From contig JAGYLB010000100.1 of the NCBI GenBank assembly GCA_018401055.1, positions 1 to 40,394 of the forward strand: a DNA stretch of 40,394 bases, given 5' to 3'. Source of the DNA: Roseicyclus sp. (GTDB taxonomy: Bacteria; Pseudomonadota; Alphaproteobacteria; Rhodobacterales; Rhodobacteraceae). Positions within the stretch are counted from its first letter, which is position 1, and every line of letters begins with the position of its first letter. Under the pieces are notes generated by a model. It made no database searches. It was not told the origin of the DNA and saw only the letters and a list, made by a program, of their open reading frames with translations. A program made the position numbers and the translations under genes. This document shows, in pieces, positions 8,270-17,183 of the stretch.

Positions 8270-8964
8270 GGTCGTTGATCGACGCCTGCGTGCTCTACCC
8301 CACGGTCCTGCGCGAAATCGTGCTGGGCGTGGCGCGCGCGGGGTTGATCGTGCCCCTGTGGTCGGAGCGTCTGTTGGAGGAATGGGCGCGCACCGCCGCG
8401 CGCCATGGCGGTGCGGTGGATGAAACCCTCGCGCGGGGCGAGATTGCGGCGCTGGCTCTGGCTTTTCCCAAGGCGCGCGTGGCCGCCGACCCGGCGTTGG
8501 AGGCGCGGCTCTGGCTGCCCGACGGGGGCGATATACATGTGCTGGCGACCGCCATCACGGCGCAGGTCGGGACAATCATTACCCTCAACCTGAGGGATTT
8601 TCCCGCGCGCGAACTGGCCCCGCACGGGGTTGCGGCGCTGCATCCCGATGCGGTGCTGCATGATCTGTGGCTCGCCCATCCCGGTCTCGTCGCGGGTGTC
8701 GTTGCAGGGGTTCACGCCACGGCTGAACGGCTTTCGGGCGAGACCATGGACTTGCGCGCGCTGCTCAAGCGCGTACGCCTGCCGCGACTGGCCAGGGCGC
8801 TGGGGTGGGGGCGGAAGCGGCCGTCCCTCACTCCTGCGGCAATTCCCGCGTCCAGCGCGCTTCGAGCGCCTCGATGGCGCGCACGCGGTCCTCGGTCTTG
8901 GGGTGGCTCATCAGCCAAGCGGGCATGCCGCGCCCGCCCATGCCGGTCAGGTTTTCTAGCTTGA
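8266..8964 (+). CDS. PIN-domain protein (RSP_2648-type)
   Basis: PIN domains are metal-dependent ribonuclease folds. Acidic residues in the expected places are D6 (SLIDACVLYP), E38/E39 (RLLEEW), D86/D89 (PDGGDIHVLA) and D111 (NLRDFP). It begins inside the methyltransferase stop codon. The recognisable domain and the family's usual length (about 180 residues) end near 8811 at RLARALGWG. The reading frame nevertheless stays open to 8964, running 137 bases antisense into the M48 protease gene. All three frames are open there, so a frameshift in the G-rich stretch at 8800-8812 does not give an early stop. There is no antitoxin-like gene beside it, and coupling to an rRNA methyltransferase suggests an RNA-related housekeeping role rather than a toxin-antitoxin pair; this is inference. 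Confidence 0.8.
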   Translation: MRSLIDACVLYPTVLREIVLGVARAGLIVPLWSERLLEEWARTAARHGGAVDETLARGEIAALALAFPKARVAADPALEARLWLPDGGDIHVLATAITAQVGTIITLNLRDFPARELAPHGVAALHPDAVLHDLWLAHPGLVAGVVAGVHATAERLSGETMDLRALLKRVRLPRLARALGWGRKRPSLTPAAIPASSALRAPRWRARGPRSWGGSSAKRACRARPCRSGFLA

Positions 8965-9526
8965 GGAACAGCGCCTTTTGCGGGTCCGTGCCGATCCCGG
9001 CCTTGGTCAGCAAGGCGGCGGCATAGGCATCGGCCTCGTATTCGTCCTGCCGCGACAGACGCGCGGCCAGCATTCCGGCCAGCATGTTGGCAAGCCAGAC
9101 GCCGACGCCGGGGATCAGGCGGCCAAGCACGGTTGCCAGCGCGACGCGCACCGCGTTCTGCCCCGAAAAGTCGATCATCCGACGCCTGGAATGGCCAAGG
9201 GCGACATGGCCCAATTCATGCGCGACCACGCTGGCCAGTTCCTCGCCCGTGACCTCGCCCGCCCGATACTTGTTGTAAAAACCCCGTGTGAGGAAAATCC
9301 GCCCATCGGGCGCCGCCAGACCGTTCACCGGCTCGACCTCGTAGATGTTGACGCGGATACGCTCCACCCCCAAGGCCTCGGCCATGCGGGCCATCAGACC
9401 GCGCAGGCGCGGGTCGGCCAGTTCGGTCGATTTCGCGTCCAGCTCTCGCTTGGTGCGCCAAGCCGAGGATTGATACATCAAAAGGCCGTAGCCGATGGCC
9501 AGAAGGATGGGTGTGAGCTTCAACAT
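8828..9526 (-). CDS. M48-family membrane-anchored metallopeptidase
   Basis: Zinc protease of 232 residues with an N-terminal membrane segment (MLKLTPILLAIGYGLLMY). The gluzincin motif HELGH is at 103-107 and the third zinc ligand is in DEYEAD (E164). LTRGFYNKYRAG precedes the active site, as in HtpX/Oma1-like M48 proteins, and a hydrophobic stretch around 128-156 may dip into the membrane. Such enzymes act in envelope or inner-membrane protein quality control. It stands alone on the minus strand, overlapping the PIN gene's 3' end, and the next upstream minus-strand gene ends at 9570. Confidence 0.9.
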   Translation of the reverse strand: MLKLTPILLAIGYGLLMYQSSAWRTKRELDAKSTELADPRLRGLMARMAEALGVERIRVNIYEVEPVNGLAAPDGRIFLTRGFYNKYRAGEVTGEELASVVAHELGHVALGHSRRRMIDFSGQNAVRVALATVLGRLIPGVGVWLANMLAGMLAARLSRQDEYEADAYAAALLTKAGIGTDPQKALFLKLENLTGMGGRGMPAWLMSHPKTEDRVRAIEALEARWTRELPQE

Positions 9527-9569
9527 AGGAAAGATATGGGGCGGTCCATGAGGGCTGGCAACGGGCCTG

Positions 9570-10164
9570 TCACGAATGGCGCCGATGTCGCAGCGCCATG
9601 CGCAGCCACACGGCCAGCGCCGCGGCTACGGCCAGCGCAGCAAGCAACCCCGACGCGCTGCCCATCAGGTCGGCGAGCGCCAGGATGTCATCGGCAAAAA
9701 GGCCCCGAGCCCGACATAAAGCGCGACCCAGACCGTTTCACCGGCTATTCCCGCCCATGTAAAGCGCCCCCAGTCGAGCCGCGCCGCGCCGCCTGCGAAA
9801 TTGACGTAAGGCCCCAGCGGCGAAAACAGCCAGCGGCTGAGGAAAACCGCCAGCGCGCCCCGGTCCCGAAGGTAGCCCGTGGCCTTGCCCATCAAGGCCG
9901 CGCGCCGGGACGACGCCTTGTGTCCGGCCATCAGGCGTGCGCCCGCCCGCCCCAGAAGATAGCCCGCTTGATCACCCAGCACTGCTCCGCCAAGCGCGGC
10001 AGCCGCGGCCTGCCACAACACCAGATCGCCCGCCGCGGCAAAGCCCCCGCCGACAGCATCACCAGCGAGGCAGGCATGGGCACGGCGAGGCAGGACAGGA
10101 AGGTGGCGACAGCGATCAGCGCAAGGCCATAGACCGGCACAAGCGCGAGGATCGTCTCGGTCAT
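9570..10164 (-). CDS. DedA/VTT-family inner-membrane protein, frameshifted
   Basis: Member of the DedA/SNARE-associated (VTT) family, proposed lipid or undecaprenyl-phosphate flippases. From ATG 10164: MTETILALVPVYGLALIAVA, with LAVPMPASLVMLSAGA typical of the family entry loop. The frame changes near 10040 to give GDQAGYLLGRAGARL and the diagnostic loop FLSRWLFSPLGPYVNFAGG. It changes again near 9700 and ends AVWLRMALRHRRHS at 9570. Reconstructed length is about 197 residues. Its start overlaps the stop of the upstream small membrane gene (ATGA), so the two are co-translated. Confidence 0.82.
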
Positions 10165-10520
10165 TCGGCCCGCGCCCCGGCGATGGCGGCCTGCAGCGAC
10201 GTGATCAGATCGGGTAGGGCTATGCCCTCGTCCGCGGCGATCTGCGCCAGCGTCGGGCGCGCGCCGGGGCGGGTTTCGGGCGGGGCGGGCAGGGCCGCGC
10301 GGATCGCCTCCGGGTCCACATCCCACGACCGCGCGACATATCCGGGCGTCATCCATCCCTCGATCCGCTGCTCGCGGTGGGCGGGATCGGCCCAATAGAT
10401 CGTGAAAAGCGTCAGGCGCACAGCGAAAAACCCTGCTACGGCAAGGGCGAGGCCCATGGCGATCAGCGCTGCGCGGTGGTGGCGCCAAAGGTAGCCAAGC
10501 GCCGAGGTCTGCGCCCTCAC
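10161..10520 (-). CDS. Small single-pass membrane protein, unknown
   Basis: 119 residues with one transmembrane helix near residues 19-40 (ALIAMGLALAVAGFFAVRL) and a soluble tail that would lie in the periplasm (YWADPAHREQRIEGWMTPGYVARSWDV). The tail ends in an alanine-rich helical segment. No known domain is recognised. It overlaps DedA (ATGA at 10161-10164), and its start overlaps the end of the VWA gene (stop at 10517), so it sits inside a tightly packed VWA-small protein-DedA operon. The repeated membrane context suggests an envelope function, but nothing more specific can be said. Confidence 0.75.
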   Translation of the reverse strand: MRAQTSALGYLWRHHRAALIAMGLALAVAGFFAVRLTLFTIYWADPAHREQRIEGWMTPGYVARSWDVDPEAIRAALPAPPETRPGARPTLAQIAADEGIALPDLITSLQAAIAGARAE

Positions 10521-11701
10521 CGGCCCAAGGCCCGCATGCCGCGCGTCAGCCCCTCCAGTGTCATCGGCACCATTTTGTCCTCGAAGATCTCGCGGATCAT
10601 CCCGATGGATTGGGTGTAGCCCCAGGCCCGTTCAGGCGTGGGGTTGATCCACAGATGATCGGGCCATTGGGTGCGGGCGCGCTGCAGCCAGACCTGGCCT
10701 GCCTCCTCGTTCCAATGCTCGTTGGCGCCGCCGGCAAAGGCGATCTCGTAGGGTGACATGCTGGCATCTCCTACGAAAATGCATTTGTAATCAGACCCGT
10801 AGGTGTTCATCACCTGATGGGTCGGGATCTGTTCGGTCCAGCGCCTGCGGTTGTCGCGCCAGACGCTTTCATACAGGCAGTTGTGGAAATAATAGTGTTC
10901 CAGATGCTTGAACTCGGATTTTGCAGCCGAAAACAGCTCCTCCACCACGCGGATGTGGCCGTCCATCGACCCGCCCACGTCGAGAAACAAGATCACCTTG
11001 ACCGCATTGCGCCGTTCGGGCCGGGTTTTCACATCGAGCCACCCCTGCTCGGCGGTGGCGCGGATGGTGCCGTCCAGATCCAACTCATCCGCCGCCCCGT
11101 CGCGCGCCCATTGGCGCAGTCGCTTCAGCGCCACCTTGATATTGCGGGTCCCCAGTTCAACGTCGTCGGCGAAGTCCTTGAAATCGCGTTTGTCCCAGAC
11201 CTTGACCGCACGGCGGTGGCGGCTTGTGTCCTGCCCGACGCGCACGCCTTCGGGGTTGTAGCCATGGGCGCCAAAGGGCGAGGTTCCGGCGGTGCCGATC
11301 CATTTCGAGCCACCCTGATGGCGCCCTTGCTGCTCGCGCAGCCGCTCGCGCAGCGTCTCCATCAGCTTGTCGAAGCCACCCAGCGCCTTGATCTCGGCGC
11401 GTTCATCCGCGCTCAGGTGCTTTTCGGCCAGCTTTTCCAGCCAGTCGCGCGGGATCTCGGCGGCTTCCAGCACCTGCTCAGGCGTGATCGCCTCAAGCCC
11501 GCCAAAGGCATGGGCGAAACACTGGTCGAACCGATCCAGGTGGCGCTCGTCCTTCACCATCGCAGTGCGGGCGAGGTAGTAGAACCCATCGACATCATAG
11601 GTGACAAGGCCGCGCGACACGCCTTCGAGAAAGCTCAGGTATTCCCGCAAGCTGACGGGGATACGGGCGGCGCGGAGGGTCTCAAAGAAGGGCAGGAACA
11701 T
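10517..11701 (-). CDS. CoxE-like von Willebrand factor A protein
   Basis: 394-residue cytosolic VWA protein of the CoxE type, the usual partner of MoxR AAA+ ATPases in metal insertion or complex maturation. The N-terminal helical half (MFLPFFETLRAARIPVSLRE) is followed by a linker containing KWIGTAGTSPFGAHGYNPEG. The VWA fold contains the MIDAS-like DVGGSMDG (D241, S245); the usual DxSxS is DxGxS here, as in many CoxE proteins. FVGDASMSPYEIA is the later metal-site segment. The frame is intact. The MoxR ATPase gene lies 1.9 kb upstream on the same strand (13569-14416), separated by a DUF2927 lipoprotein and a small membrane gene. The client protein is not evident. Confidence 0.88.
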   Translation of the reverse strand: MFLPFFETLRAARIPVSLREYLSFLEGVSRGLVTYDVDGFYYLARTAMVKDERHLDRFDQCFAHAFGGLEAITPEQVLEAAEIPRDWLEKLAEKHLSADERAEIKALGGFDKLMETLRERLREQQGRHQGGSKWIGTAGTSPFGAHGYNPEGVRVGQDTSRHRRAVKVWDKRDFKDFADDVELGTRNIKVALKRLRQWARDGAADELDLDGTIRATAEQGWLDVKTRPERRNAVKVILFLDVGGSMDGHIRVVEELFSAAKSEFKHLEHYYFHNCLYESVWRDNRRRWTEQIPTHQVMNTYGSDYKCIFVGDASMSPYEIAFAGGANEHWNEEAGQVWLQRARTQWPDHLWINPTPERAWGYTQSIGMIREIFEDKMVPMTLEGLTRGMRALGR

Positions 11702-11717
11702 CGTGCCCCCAAGGATG

Positions 11718-11882
11718 TCAGGCCGGCGCCGGGATCACAAGCATGGCAAAGGCCCCGAGCAAGAAGCCTATGATGCCGAAGATCGTGGCGTAATGCAGCA
11801 GATCAAGCCGGTTGCCGCCCTTGCGGCGTGCCATGATGAGCCCCAGCGCGATGCCGCAGGCGCCCCCGATCAAGTTCAGCAT
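11718..11882 (-). CDS. Small two-helix membrane protein (54 residues)
   Basis: Starts MLNLIGGACGIALGLIMARR at 11882 and ends LLGAFAMLVIPAPA. Two hydrophobic helices are separated by a basic loop (ARRKGGNRLDLL), giving a hairpin topology. An upstream in-frame ATG at 11927 would overlap the DUF2927 gene and add a non-hydrophobic, arginine-rich leader, so it is not preferred. It sits 16 bases upstream of the VWA gene and 25 bases downstream of the DUF2927 gene, which supports a shared transcript. Function unknown. Confidence 0.68.
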   Translation of the reverse strand: MLNLIGGACGIALGLIMARRKGGNRLDLLHYATIFGIIGFLLGAFAMLVIPAPA

Positions 11883-11907
11883 GGTTCTTGTCCCGCCCGG
11901 TCTGGTG

Positions 11908-13281
11908 TCACGGGGCGAGCGCCGCAACCTCTGTCAGGCGCGCGCCCACCGCCGCGGTGTTGCCGAAGCCATAACGACCCCAGGCAAGGCTGTCGAGGCG
12001 GACCTGACGCGCCTCGGACGACCGGCCCATGCCATCCAGCGCCTCGGCCCGGATCATCAGCAGCGTCGACAGGAGCGAGGCATTCTGCGCGCGGGTGGCC
12101 GCAGGCAGCGCCTGACCGCTCAGGCGCAATGCCTCGTCGGCCCGCCCTGAACTGAGCGCGAAGGCGGCAAGTTGCATGTCGATATGCGCCGCGTGGATCC
12201 CGCCCGGTGCGATCCGGTCATAAATGTTGGCGGCGGCAAGGAAGGCATTGACCGATCCCTCGACATCGGTGGCCAGTGACAGCCGGCCAAGGGCGAAATA
12301 GCTGAAGGCCAGACGCGCATCCGACAGGCCCGCCTGCCGGGCGATGGTCACGGCGCGGTCGGCGGCGATCACGCGCTCGGGCCCGCGGGTGCCGGGGCCA
12401 AGCGCTGTCTCGATGGCCTCGATCCAGGCGCGGGGTGTCGGGCTTTGGTCGACCGGACCGCCCGCACGTTCGCCGCGCGGGTTCAGCCGTGCCAGAACGC
12501 CGGGCAGGACGGCCGCGACCTCGGCCTGTGTCATGCCGGACCGGATGGCGTCATCGTGATAGGCGCGCAGGATCAGCATGTCGAAGCCGGTCAGAACGGC
12601 ATGGAAATTGTCGTCGTTGAACACGCTGTCATCGAGCCGGTAGAGATCGTTGAGCGGCCCCATCGCCTGTGCCACCTCTTCGTGCAGGCAATCGCGCACC
12701 TCTTGCGGGGCGACGTCATTGGGCAAGAACACCGCCACGCGCTCGCGGCTCTCCAGCGTGGTCCAGTCCATGTCGCGGGAATTGCGGGCGCGGCGGAACT
12801 CTGTCCAGGAACTGACGCGGGGCACGACGAAACAAGCGGCTTCGGGGACGAAGCGCTGCATACGTTCGCGCGGCAGGGTCTCGACCGTGATGTTGGCGGC
12901 GGTGCCATAGGGCACGCGGCGGATGTCGATGCGCGCTTCGGTGCGCAACCGGTCGATCAGCCGGTCCAGATCGGGTGACAACGACGCGGGCGCGCCGGGG
13001 GCGACCGTGATCGTCACCGGCCCCTCGAACCGCGACAGACGTTCGATCCGGCGACCCGATTCCATCTGGAACGACAATTCGAGGAAATCGGCCGCGATCT
13101 GCGCGTTGGACCGCGCGGGCGCGCTGACCTGCGTGGCACCGAACTGGTTCATCGCGGGGATCGCCTGCACGATCTCGGGGGTCACACGCCGCTCGGCCAC
13201 GTCGCGGGACGGCACGGTGGACACGCAGCCCGACACCAGAAAGGCCGAGAGCACAGAGAAAGGGAGCAGGCGCAAAAACAT
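11908..13281 (-). CDS. DUF2927 lipoprotein (first paralogue)
   Basis: 457 residues from ATG 13281 (MFLRLLPFSVLSAFLVSGC), a lipoprotein signal peptide with lipobox VSGC. An in-frame ATG at 13338 precedes the signal by 19 residues and is less likely. The central DUF2927 domain contains the block CLHEEVAQAMGPLNDL followed by DSVFNDDNFH. The C-terminal third is alanine-rich and helical with TPR-like periodicity (LSDARLAFSYFALGRLSLA, SSLLSTLLMIRAEALDGMG style repeats), consistent with a protein-binding domain. The second paralogue at 25634-26570 shares the HEEVAQxxGxxND block. The HEE helix resembles a degenerate zincin motif, but the second histidine is missing. Probably faces the periplasm; role unknown. 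Confidence 0.82.
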   Translation of the reverse strand: MFLRLLPFSVLSAFLVSGCVSTVPSRDVAERRVTPEIVQAIPAMNQFGATQVSAPARSNAQIAADFLELSFQMESGRRIERLSRFEGPVTITVAPGAPASLSPDLDRLIDRLRTEARIDIRRVPYGTAANITVETLPRERMQRFVPEAACFVVPRVSSWTEFRRARNSRDMDWTTLESRERVAVFLPNDVAPQEVRDCLHEEVAQAMGPLNDLYRLDDSVFNDDNFHAVLTGFDMLILRAYHDDAIRSGMTQAEVAAVLPGVLARLNPRGERAGGPVDQSPTPRAWIEAIETALGPGTRGPERVIAADRAVTIARQAGLSDARLAFSYFALGRLSLATDVEGSVNAFLAAANIYDRIAPGGIHAAHIDMQLAAFALSSGRADEALRLSGQALPAATRAQNASLLSTLLMIRAEALDGMGRSSEARQVRLDSLAWGRYGFGNTAAVGARLTEVAALAP

Positions 13282-13568
13282 CAGGGGCGTCTCAACACTG
13301 GCAGGCGGGGCGCGGTGGGCAAGGTGCGTGACAGGCATCGGCGTCCGAGTTTCAGCCTTGCACCGTCGCGCGGGGAATCGGCAATCATGGTCAGTTCATG
13401 GCACATTGATGGCCGAATGTGGCAGGAATTGGGTTCCGTTGTCCAAGTTTCCTGTCGGATCGCCCATCATTTGCCATCGTTCCATGGACTACGAACAATC
13501 TGACGCCGTTCGCCAGATTCGTTTCGTGCGGCAGAAAAATCACCCGGTTTCCGTTGGTTGCGCACCGA
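13282..13568. other. Intergenic region upstream of the DUF2927 lipoprotein gene
   Basis: About 287 bases with lower GC than the flanking genes. It holds an imperfect inverted repeat CACATT-N8-AATGTG (13402-13421). I see no convincing sigma-70-like promoter, terminator or conserved small gene; open frames in both directions here have no recognisable protein features. Confidence 0.5.
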
Positions 13569-14416
13569 TCAGCGCTGACGCTTTGCCAAAAAGGCCAGTC
13601 TTTCGAACAGCGCCACATCCTGTTCGTTCTTGAGCAGCGCGCCATGCAGCCGCGGTAGGCTGGATGCCCCGTCGCGCCGCAGATCCTCGGGCGTCAGATC
13701 CTCGGCCAAGAGCAGCTTGAGCCAGTCCAGCACCTCGGAGGTGGAGGGTTTCTTCTTGATCCCCTGCTGGTCGCGGATCTCGTAGAATTGCGTCAGCGCC
13801 GTGGTCAGAAGGGCGGGCTTGATGCCGGGGAAATGCACCTCGACGATGCGTTTGAGCGTCTCCATCTCCGGAAATCGGATGTAGTGAAAGAAACAGCGGC
13901 GCAAAAAGGCGTCGGGCAGTTCCTTTTCGTTGTTGGAGGTGATGATGACGATGGGGCGCACGGTGGCGCGGATCGTCTCGCCCGTCTCGTAGACGAAGAA
14001 CTCCATCCGGTCCAACTCCTGCAGCAAGTCGTTGGGAAATTCGATGTCCGCCTTGTCGATCTCGTCGATCAGGAGCACGGTCTTGGTCGGTGCCTCGAAG
14101 GCCTGCCACAGCTTGCCCTTGCGGATGTAGTTCTTCACGTCGTTGACGCGTTCATCGCCAAGCTGGCTGTCGCGCAGGCGGCTGACCGCGTCATATTCGT
14201 AAAGCCCCTGCTGGGTCAGCGGGTGGTCGATTTGATGTGCCATTCCAAAATGGGCAGCCCCAACGAGGCTGCCACCTGCCGCGCCAGTTCCGTCTTGCCT
14301 GTGCCGGGTTCGCCCTTGACCAGCAGCGGGCGTTCCAGCGTGACAGCGGCGTTGACCGCGACCGTCAGATCCTCGGTCGCCACATAGCTGTCGCTGCCTT
14401 CGAAACGGGTAAGCAT
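13569..14416 (-). CDS. MoxR-family AAA+ ATPase, frameshifted
   Basis: ATP-dependent chaperone-like protein that works with VWA proteins. The start at 14416 (MLTRFEGSDSYVATEDLTVA) follows a perfect GGAGGA site 4-6 bases upstream; an ATG at 14446 is in frame but less family-like. Walker A GEPGTGKT (35-42), Walker B LLIDEIDKAD, sensor 1 IITSNNEKELPDAF and arginine-finger region LRRCFFHYIRFP are present, with the C-terminal lid after it. One base is missing near 14225-14232 (between STTR and the LTQQGLYEYDAVSRL segment). The reconstructed length of about 283 residues is normal. Its VWA partner is encoded downstream at 10517-11701. Confidence 0.88.
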
Positions 14417-14710
14417 CGGGTCCTCCGCAGGTGTGCCTTCAGCCATACCCCTTCGGCGCGCGCGGGAAAAGGGCAGGGCGCGCGGGAGGCGCCATCTTCA
14501 ACCCAAGCGGGAATTCTGCGCAAAACCCTGCAGGGGCGCTTGAAAAACAGCCCCGAAGGTGCGCGCGGGATTGCGCTTTTTCCCGATCGTGACTCATCAC
14601 GCACAAGAGTGTCGACAAGCCGTGCCGGGTCTAGTAATCGGGCGCCAAGGGGCCGGAAGGGTGTCATGCCAGACCGACAAGACGACGCCGGCTTCGCTGA
14701 GGGGAGCGAG

Positions 14711-15133
14711 ATGAAGGTCGAAACGTTTCTACCCGACGATTATCGTCCCGCCGAGGACGAGCCGTTCATGAACGAGCGTCAGCTCGAATATTTCCGGCGC
14801 AAGCTGATCACCTGGAAGAACGAGTTGCTGGACGAAAGTCGCGGCACAGTGGAATCGCTTCAGGACGGCACGCGCAACATTCCCGACATCGCCGACCGCG
14901 CGAGCGAGGAAACCGACCGGGCGCTGGAGCTGCGCACGCGCGACCGCCAGCGCAAGCTGATTTCCAAGATCGACAGCGCGCTGCGCCGGATCGAAGAGGG
15001 CGAATACGGCTATTGCGAGGTGACGGGCGAGCCCATCAGCCTCAAGCGTCTGGATGCACGGCCCATCGCCACGATGAGCCTCGAGGCGCAAGAACGCCAT
15101 GAACGCCGCGAGAAGGTGCATCGCGACGACTGA
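14711..15133 (+). CDS. dksA: DksA-family RNA polymerase-binding regulator with degenerate zinc site
   Basis: Transcription factor that binds in the RNA polymerase secondary channel and works with ppGpp. 140 residues from ATG 14711 (MKVETFLPDDYRPAEDEPFM); an upstream in-frame ATG at 14666 lacks homology. The coiled-coil tip keeps the DksA signature DxxDxA (D59, D62, A64 in PDIADRASEE). The C-terminal globular domain keeps RRIEEGEYGYCEVTGEPI and RLDARPIAT, but the four zinc cysteines of E. coli DksA are here C102, T105, S123 and A126. The protein therefore probably folds without zinc, as in other Rhodobacterales homologues. It is read divergently from moxR, and a strong terminator follows it. 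Confidence 0.93.
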   Translation: MKVETFLPDDYRPAEDEPFMNERQLEYFRRKLITWKNELLDESRGTVESLQDGTRNIPDIADRASEETDRALELRTRDRQRKLISKIDSALRRIEEGEYGYCEVTGEPISLKRLDARPIATMSLEAQERHERREKVHRDD

Positions 15134-15171
15134 CCGCGCTGCGCCTGCATAAGCGGGCTGGAATAAGGCGG

Positions 15172-15195
15172 GGGCACCCTTCGGGGTGCCCTTTT
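15172..15195 (+). terminator. Rho-independent terminator of dksA
   Basis: GGGCACCC-TTCG-GGGTGCCC forms a perfect 8-bp stem with a UUCG tetraloop, followed directly by TTTT. It lies 38 bases after the dksA stop. Confidence 0.9.
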
Positions 15196-15225
15196 GCATT
15201 GGGAACGGGTCATCGGGGGCGGGGC

Positions 15226-16388
15226 ATGCTGATCGGGCAAGAGGTGACGGTCGTGGGCGGCGGCATCGGCGGGCTGGCCGCTGCGCTGGCGCTTGCGCGC
15301 CATGGCGCGCAGGTCACCGTGCTGGAACAGGCCCCCGCCATCACCGAGGTCGGCGCGGGCATCCAGATCAGCCCCAACGGCTGGCGCGTTTTGCAGGCGC
15401 TGGGTGTTGCGGACGCCGTCGCCGCCCTCAGCCCCCGCTCGCAGGCCGTGCGGTTGCGCGATTTCCGGCACGGGGCCGAGGTTTTCACGATGCCGCTGAC
15501 CCGCGCCGACCAACCGTGGCATCTGGTGCACCGTGCCGATCTGGTCGCAGCTTTGGCCGAGGCCGCGCAGGCGGCGGGGGTTGCGATCCGGCTGGCCACC
15601 AAGGTCACGTCGATCACGCCCGGCCCGATGGAAACGCAGCTGACGCTGGCGGATGGCACCACCCAGACGCACGGGCTCACCATCGCCGCCGATGGGTTGC
15701 ATTCGCCCGCGCGTGTCGCGCTGAATCCCAGATCGCGCCCCTTCTTCACCGGGCAGGTGGCCTGGCGCTGCACGATTCCCGTCGACAGCCCGCTCCCGCC
15801 CGAGGCGCATGTCTTCATGGGGCCGGGGCGGCATCTGGTGCGCTATCCCTGCGCGACCGCCGTCTGGTCAATGTGGTAGCGGTCGAGGAACGCGATGGCT
15901 GGGCCGCCGAAGGCTGGCAGCATCGCGACGACCCGGCCCATCTCGCGCGTGCCTTCGTCGATTTCTGCCCCGAGGTGCGCGCGCTGCTGGACCGCGCGCC
16001 CGAGGTCTATCTCTGGGGCCTGTTCCGCCACCCCGTGGCACAGGTCTGGCAAGATCACCGTCTGGCGCTCTTGGGCGATGCGGCTCATCCGACGCTGCCA
16101 TTTCTGGCGCAGGGCGCGAATATGGCGCTGGAGGATGCCTTCGTTCTGGCGCGCTGCCTGTCCGAGGATCCCAACACGGGCGCGGCCCTTGCCCGCTACG
16201 AGGCGCTGCGCCGCCCGCGCTGCGCCAAGATCGTGCAGGCGGCCAATGACAATGCCGAGAATTACCACCTGCGCCCCGGCCCGATGCGCTTTGCAGCGCA
16301 TACGGCGCTCAGGGCAGCGCATCGGTTTGCGCCGCATGTGGTGACGGGCAAGTTCGATTGGGTGCATCGCTTCGACGTGACGGACTGA
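15226..16388 (+). CDS. FAD-dependent monooxygenase (salicylate-hydroxylase-like), frameshifted
   Basis: Group A flavin monooxygenase of about 387 residues. The FAD dinucleotide motif is VTVVGGGIGGLAAALALARHG at the N terminus. The region VGAGIQISPNGWRVLQALG is typical of salicylate 1-monooxygenase relatives. The TIAADGLHSPAR DG motif binds FAD/NAD(P)H, and the second FAD motif is LALLGDAAHPTLPFLAQGA. The frame changes near 15850-15860 (RYP...RDRRLVNVVAVEE). It starts at ATG 15226 with GGGGC upstream, just beyond the dksA terminator, so it has its own promoter or low expression. Its 3' end converges with the Anbu gene (20 bases apart). The aromatic substrate cannot be inferred. Confidence 0.88.
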
Positions 16389-16408
16389 CCGGGCGCACCG
16401 CGCCGCGC

Positions 16409-17150
16409 TCACTCCAGCGAATAGGCCGGCAATCCGTCAAAGGCCGCCCGGAGCGCCTCGCCCCAACCCGACGAGATCATCTCGTAGAAGGGATCGTCGC
16501 GCTCGATCCGCGCGCACCCGGCCGGTGCGCAGGCTCTCGGCGTCATACAGGTGCAGATCCAGCGGCAGGCCCACCGAGAGGTTGGCCTTGATCGTCGAAT
16601 CAAAGCTCAGCATCAACAGCTTTACCGCCTCCTCGAAACTCATCGCCGGATTGTAGGCGCGCACGAGGATCGGTTTGCCATACTTGGTTTCCCCGATCTG
16701 GAAAAACGGCGTGTCCCGGGCGGCCTCGACGAAATTGCCCTCGGGATAGATCAGGAACAGCCGCGGCTCGCCGCCATGGACCTGCCCGCCGAGGATCATG
16801 GTGGCCGAAAACGGGCTGTCGGCCTCCATCCCCATGCGGCCGGACTGTTCCACGATCACCTCGCGCAGCGTCTCGCCCACCAGTTTTGCGACCTGGAACA
16901 TCGAAGGCGCCTCGAGGATCGAGGGTTGCCCGCGTTCCTCGGCCGGTTTGGCGCGTTCGTTCAGCAGCGAGACCACGGCTTGCGTGGTCGCCAGATTGCC
17001 TGCCGTCATCAGTGTGACCGACCGTTCGCCGGGCCGTTCCCACAAGAACATCTTCTTGAAGATGCTGATGTTGTCGACGCCCGCGTTGGTGCGCGTGTCG
17101 GACATGAACACCAGCCCGCGATCGAGCTTGAGCCCCACGCAATACGTCAT
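16409..17150 (-). CDS. Anbu, proteasome-like peptidase (ancestral beta subunit), frameshifted
   Basis: Ntn-hydrolase of the proteasome beta-subunit fold. The N terminus MTYCVGLKLDRGLVFMSDTR is diagnostic for Anbu: Met removal would expose Thr2 as nucleophile, with D18 and K32/K33 as the other active-site residues. LMTAGNLATTQAV and MILGGQVHGGEP are further Anbu segments. One frame change near 16520 joins SLRTGRVRA to RIERDDPFYEMISSGWGEAL, ending AYSLE at 16409; total about 246 residues, normal length. It is the last gene of a four-gene minus-strand operon with a transglutaminase-like protease, an alpha-E protein and an ATP-grasp enzyme. Comparative genomics has linked that set to an ATP-dependent peptide- or amide-forming pathway. 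The substrate remains unknown. Confidence 0.93.
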
Positions 17151-17183
17151 GCGCCTGCCATCCCCTGCCTGTGTCCCAAAGGG

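Noticed and set aside
8978..10132. A 384-codon plus-strand open frame opposite the M48 protease and DedA genes.
   Set aside because: It has no recognisable domain, and the minus strand has HELGH and VTT motifs.
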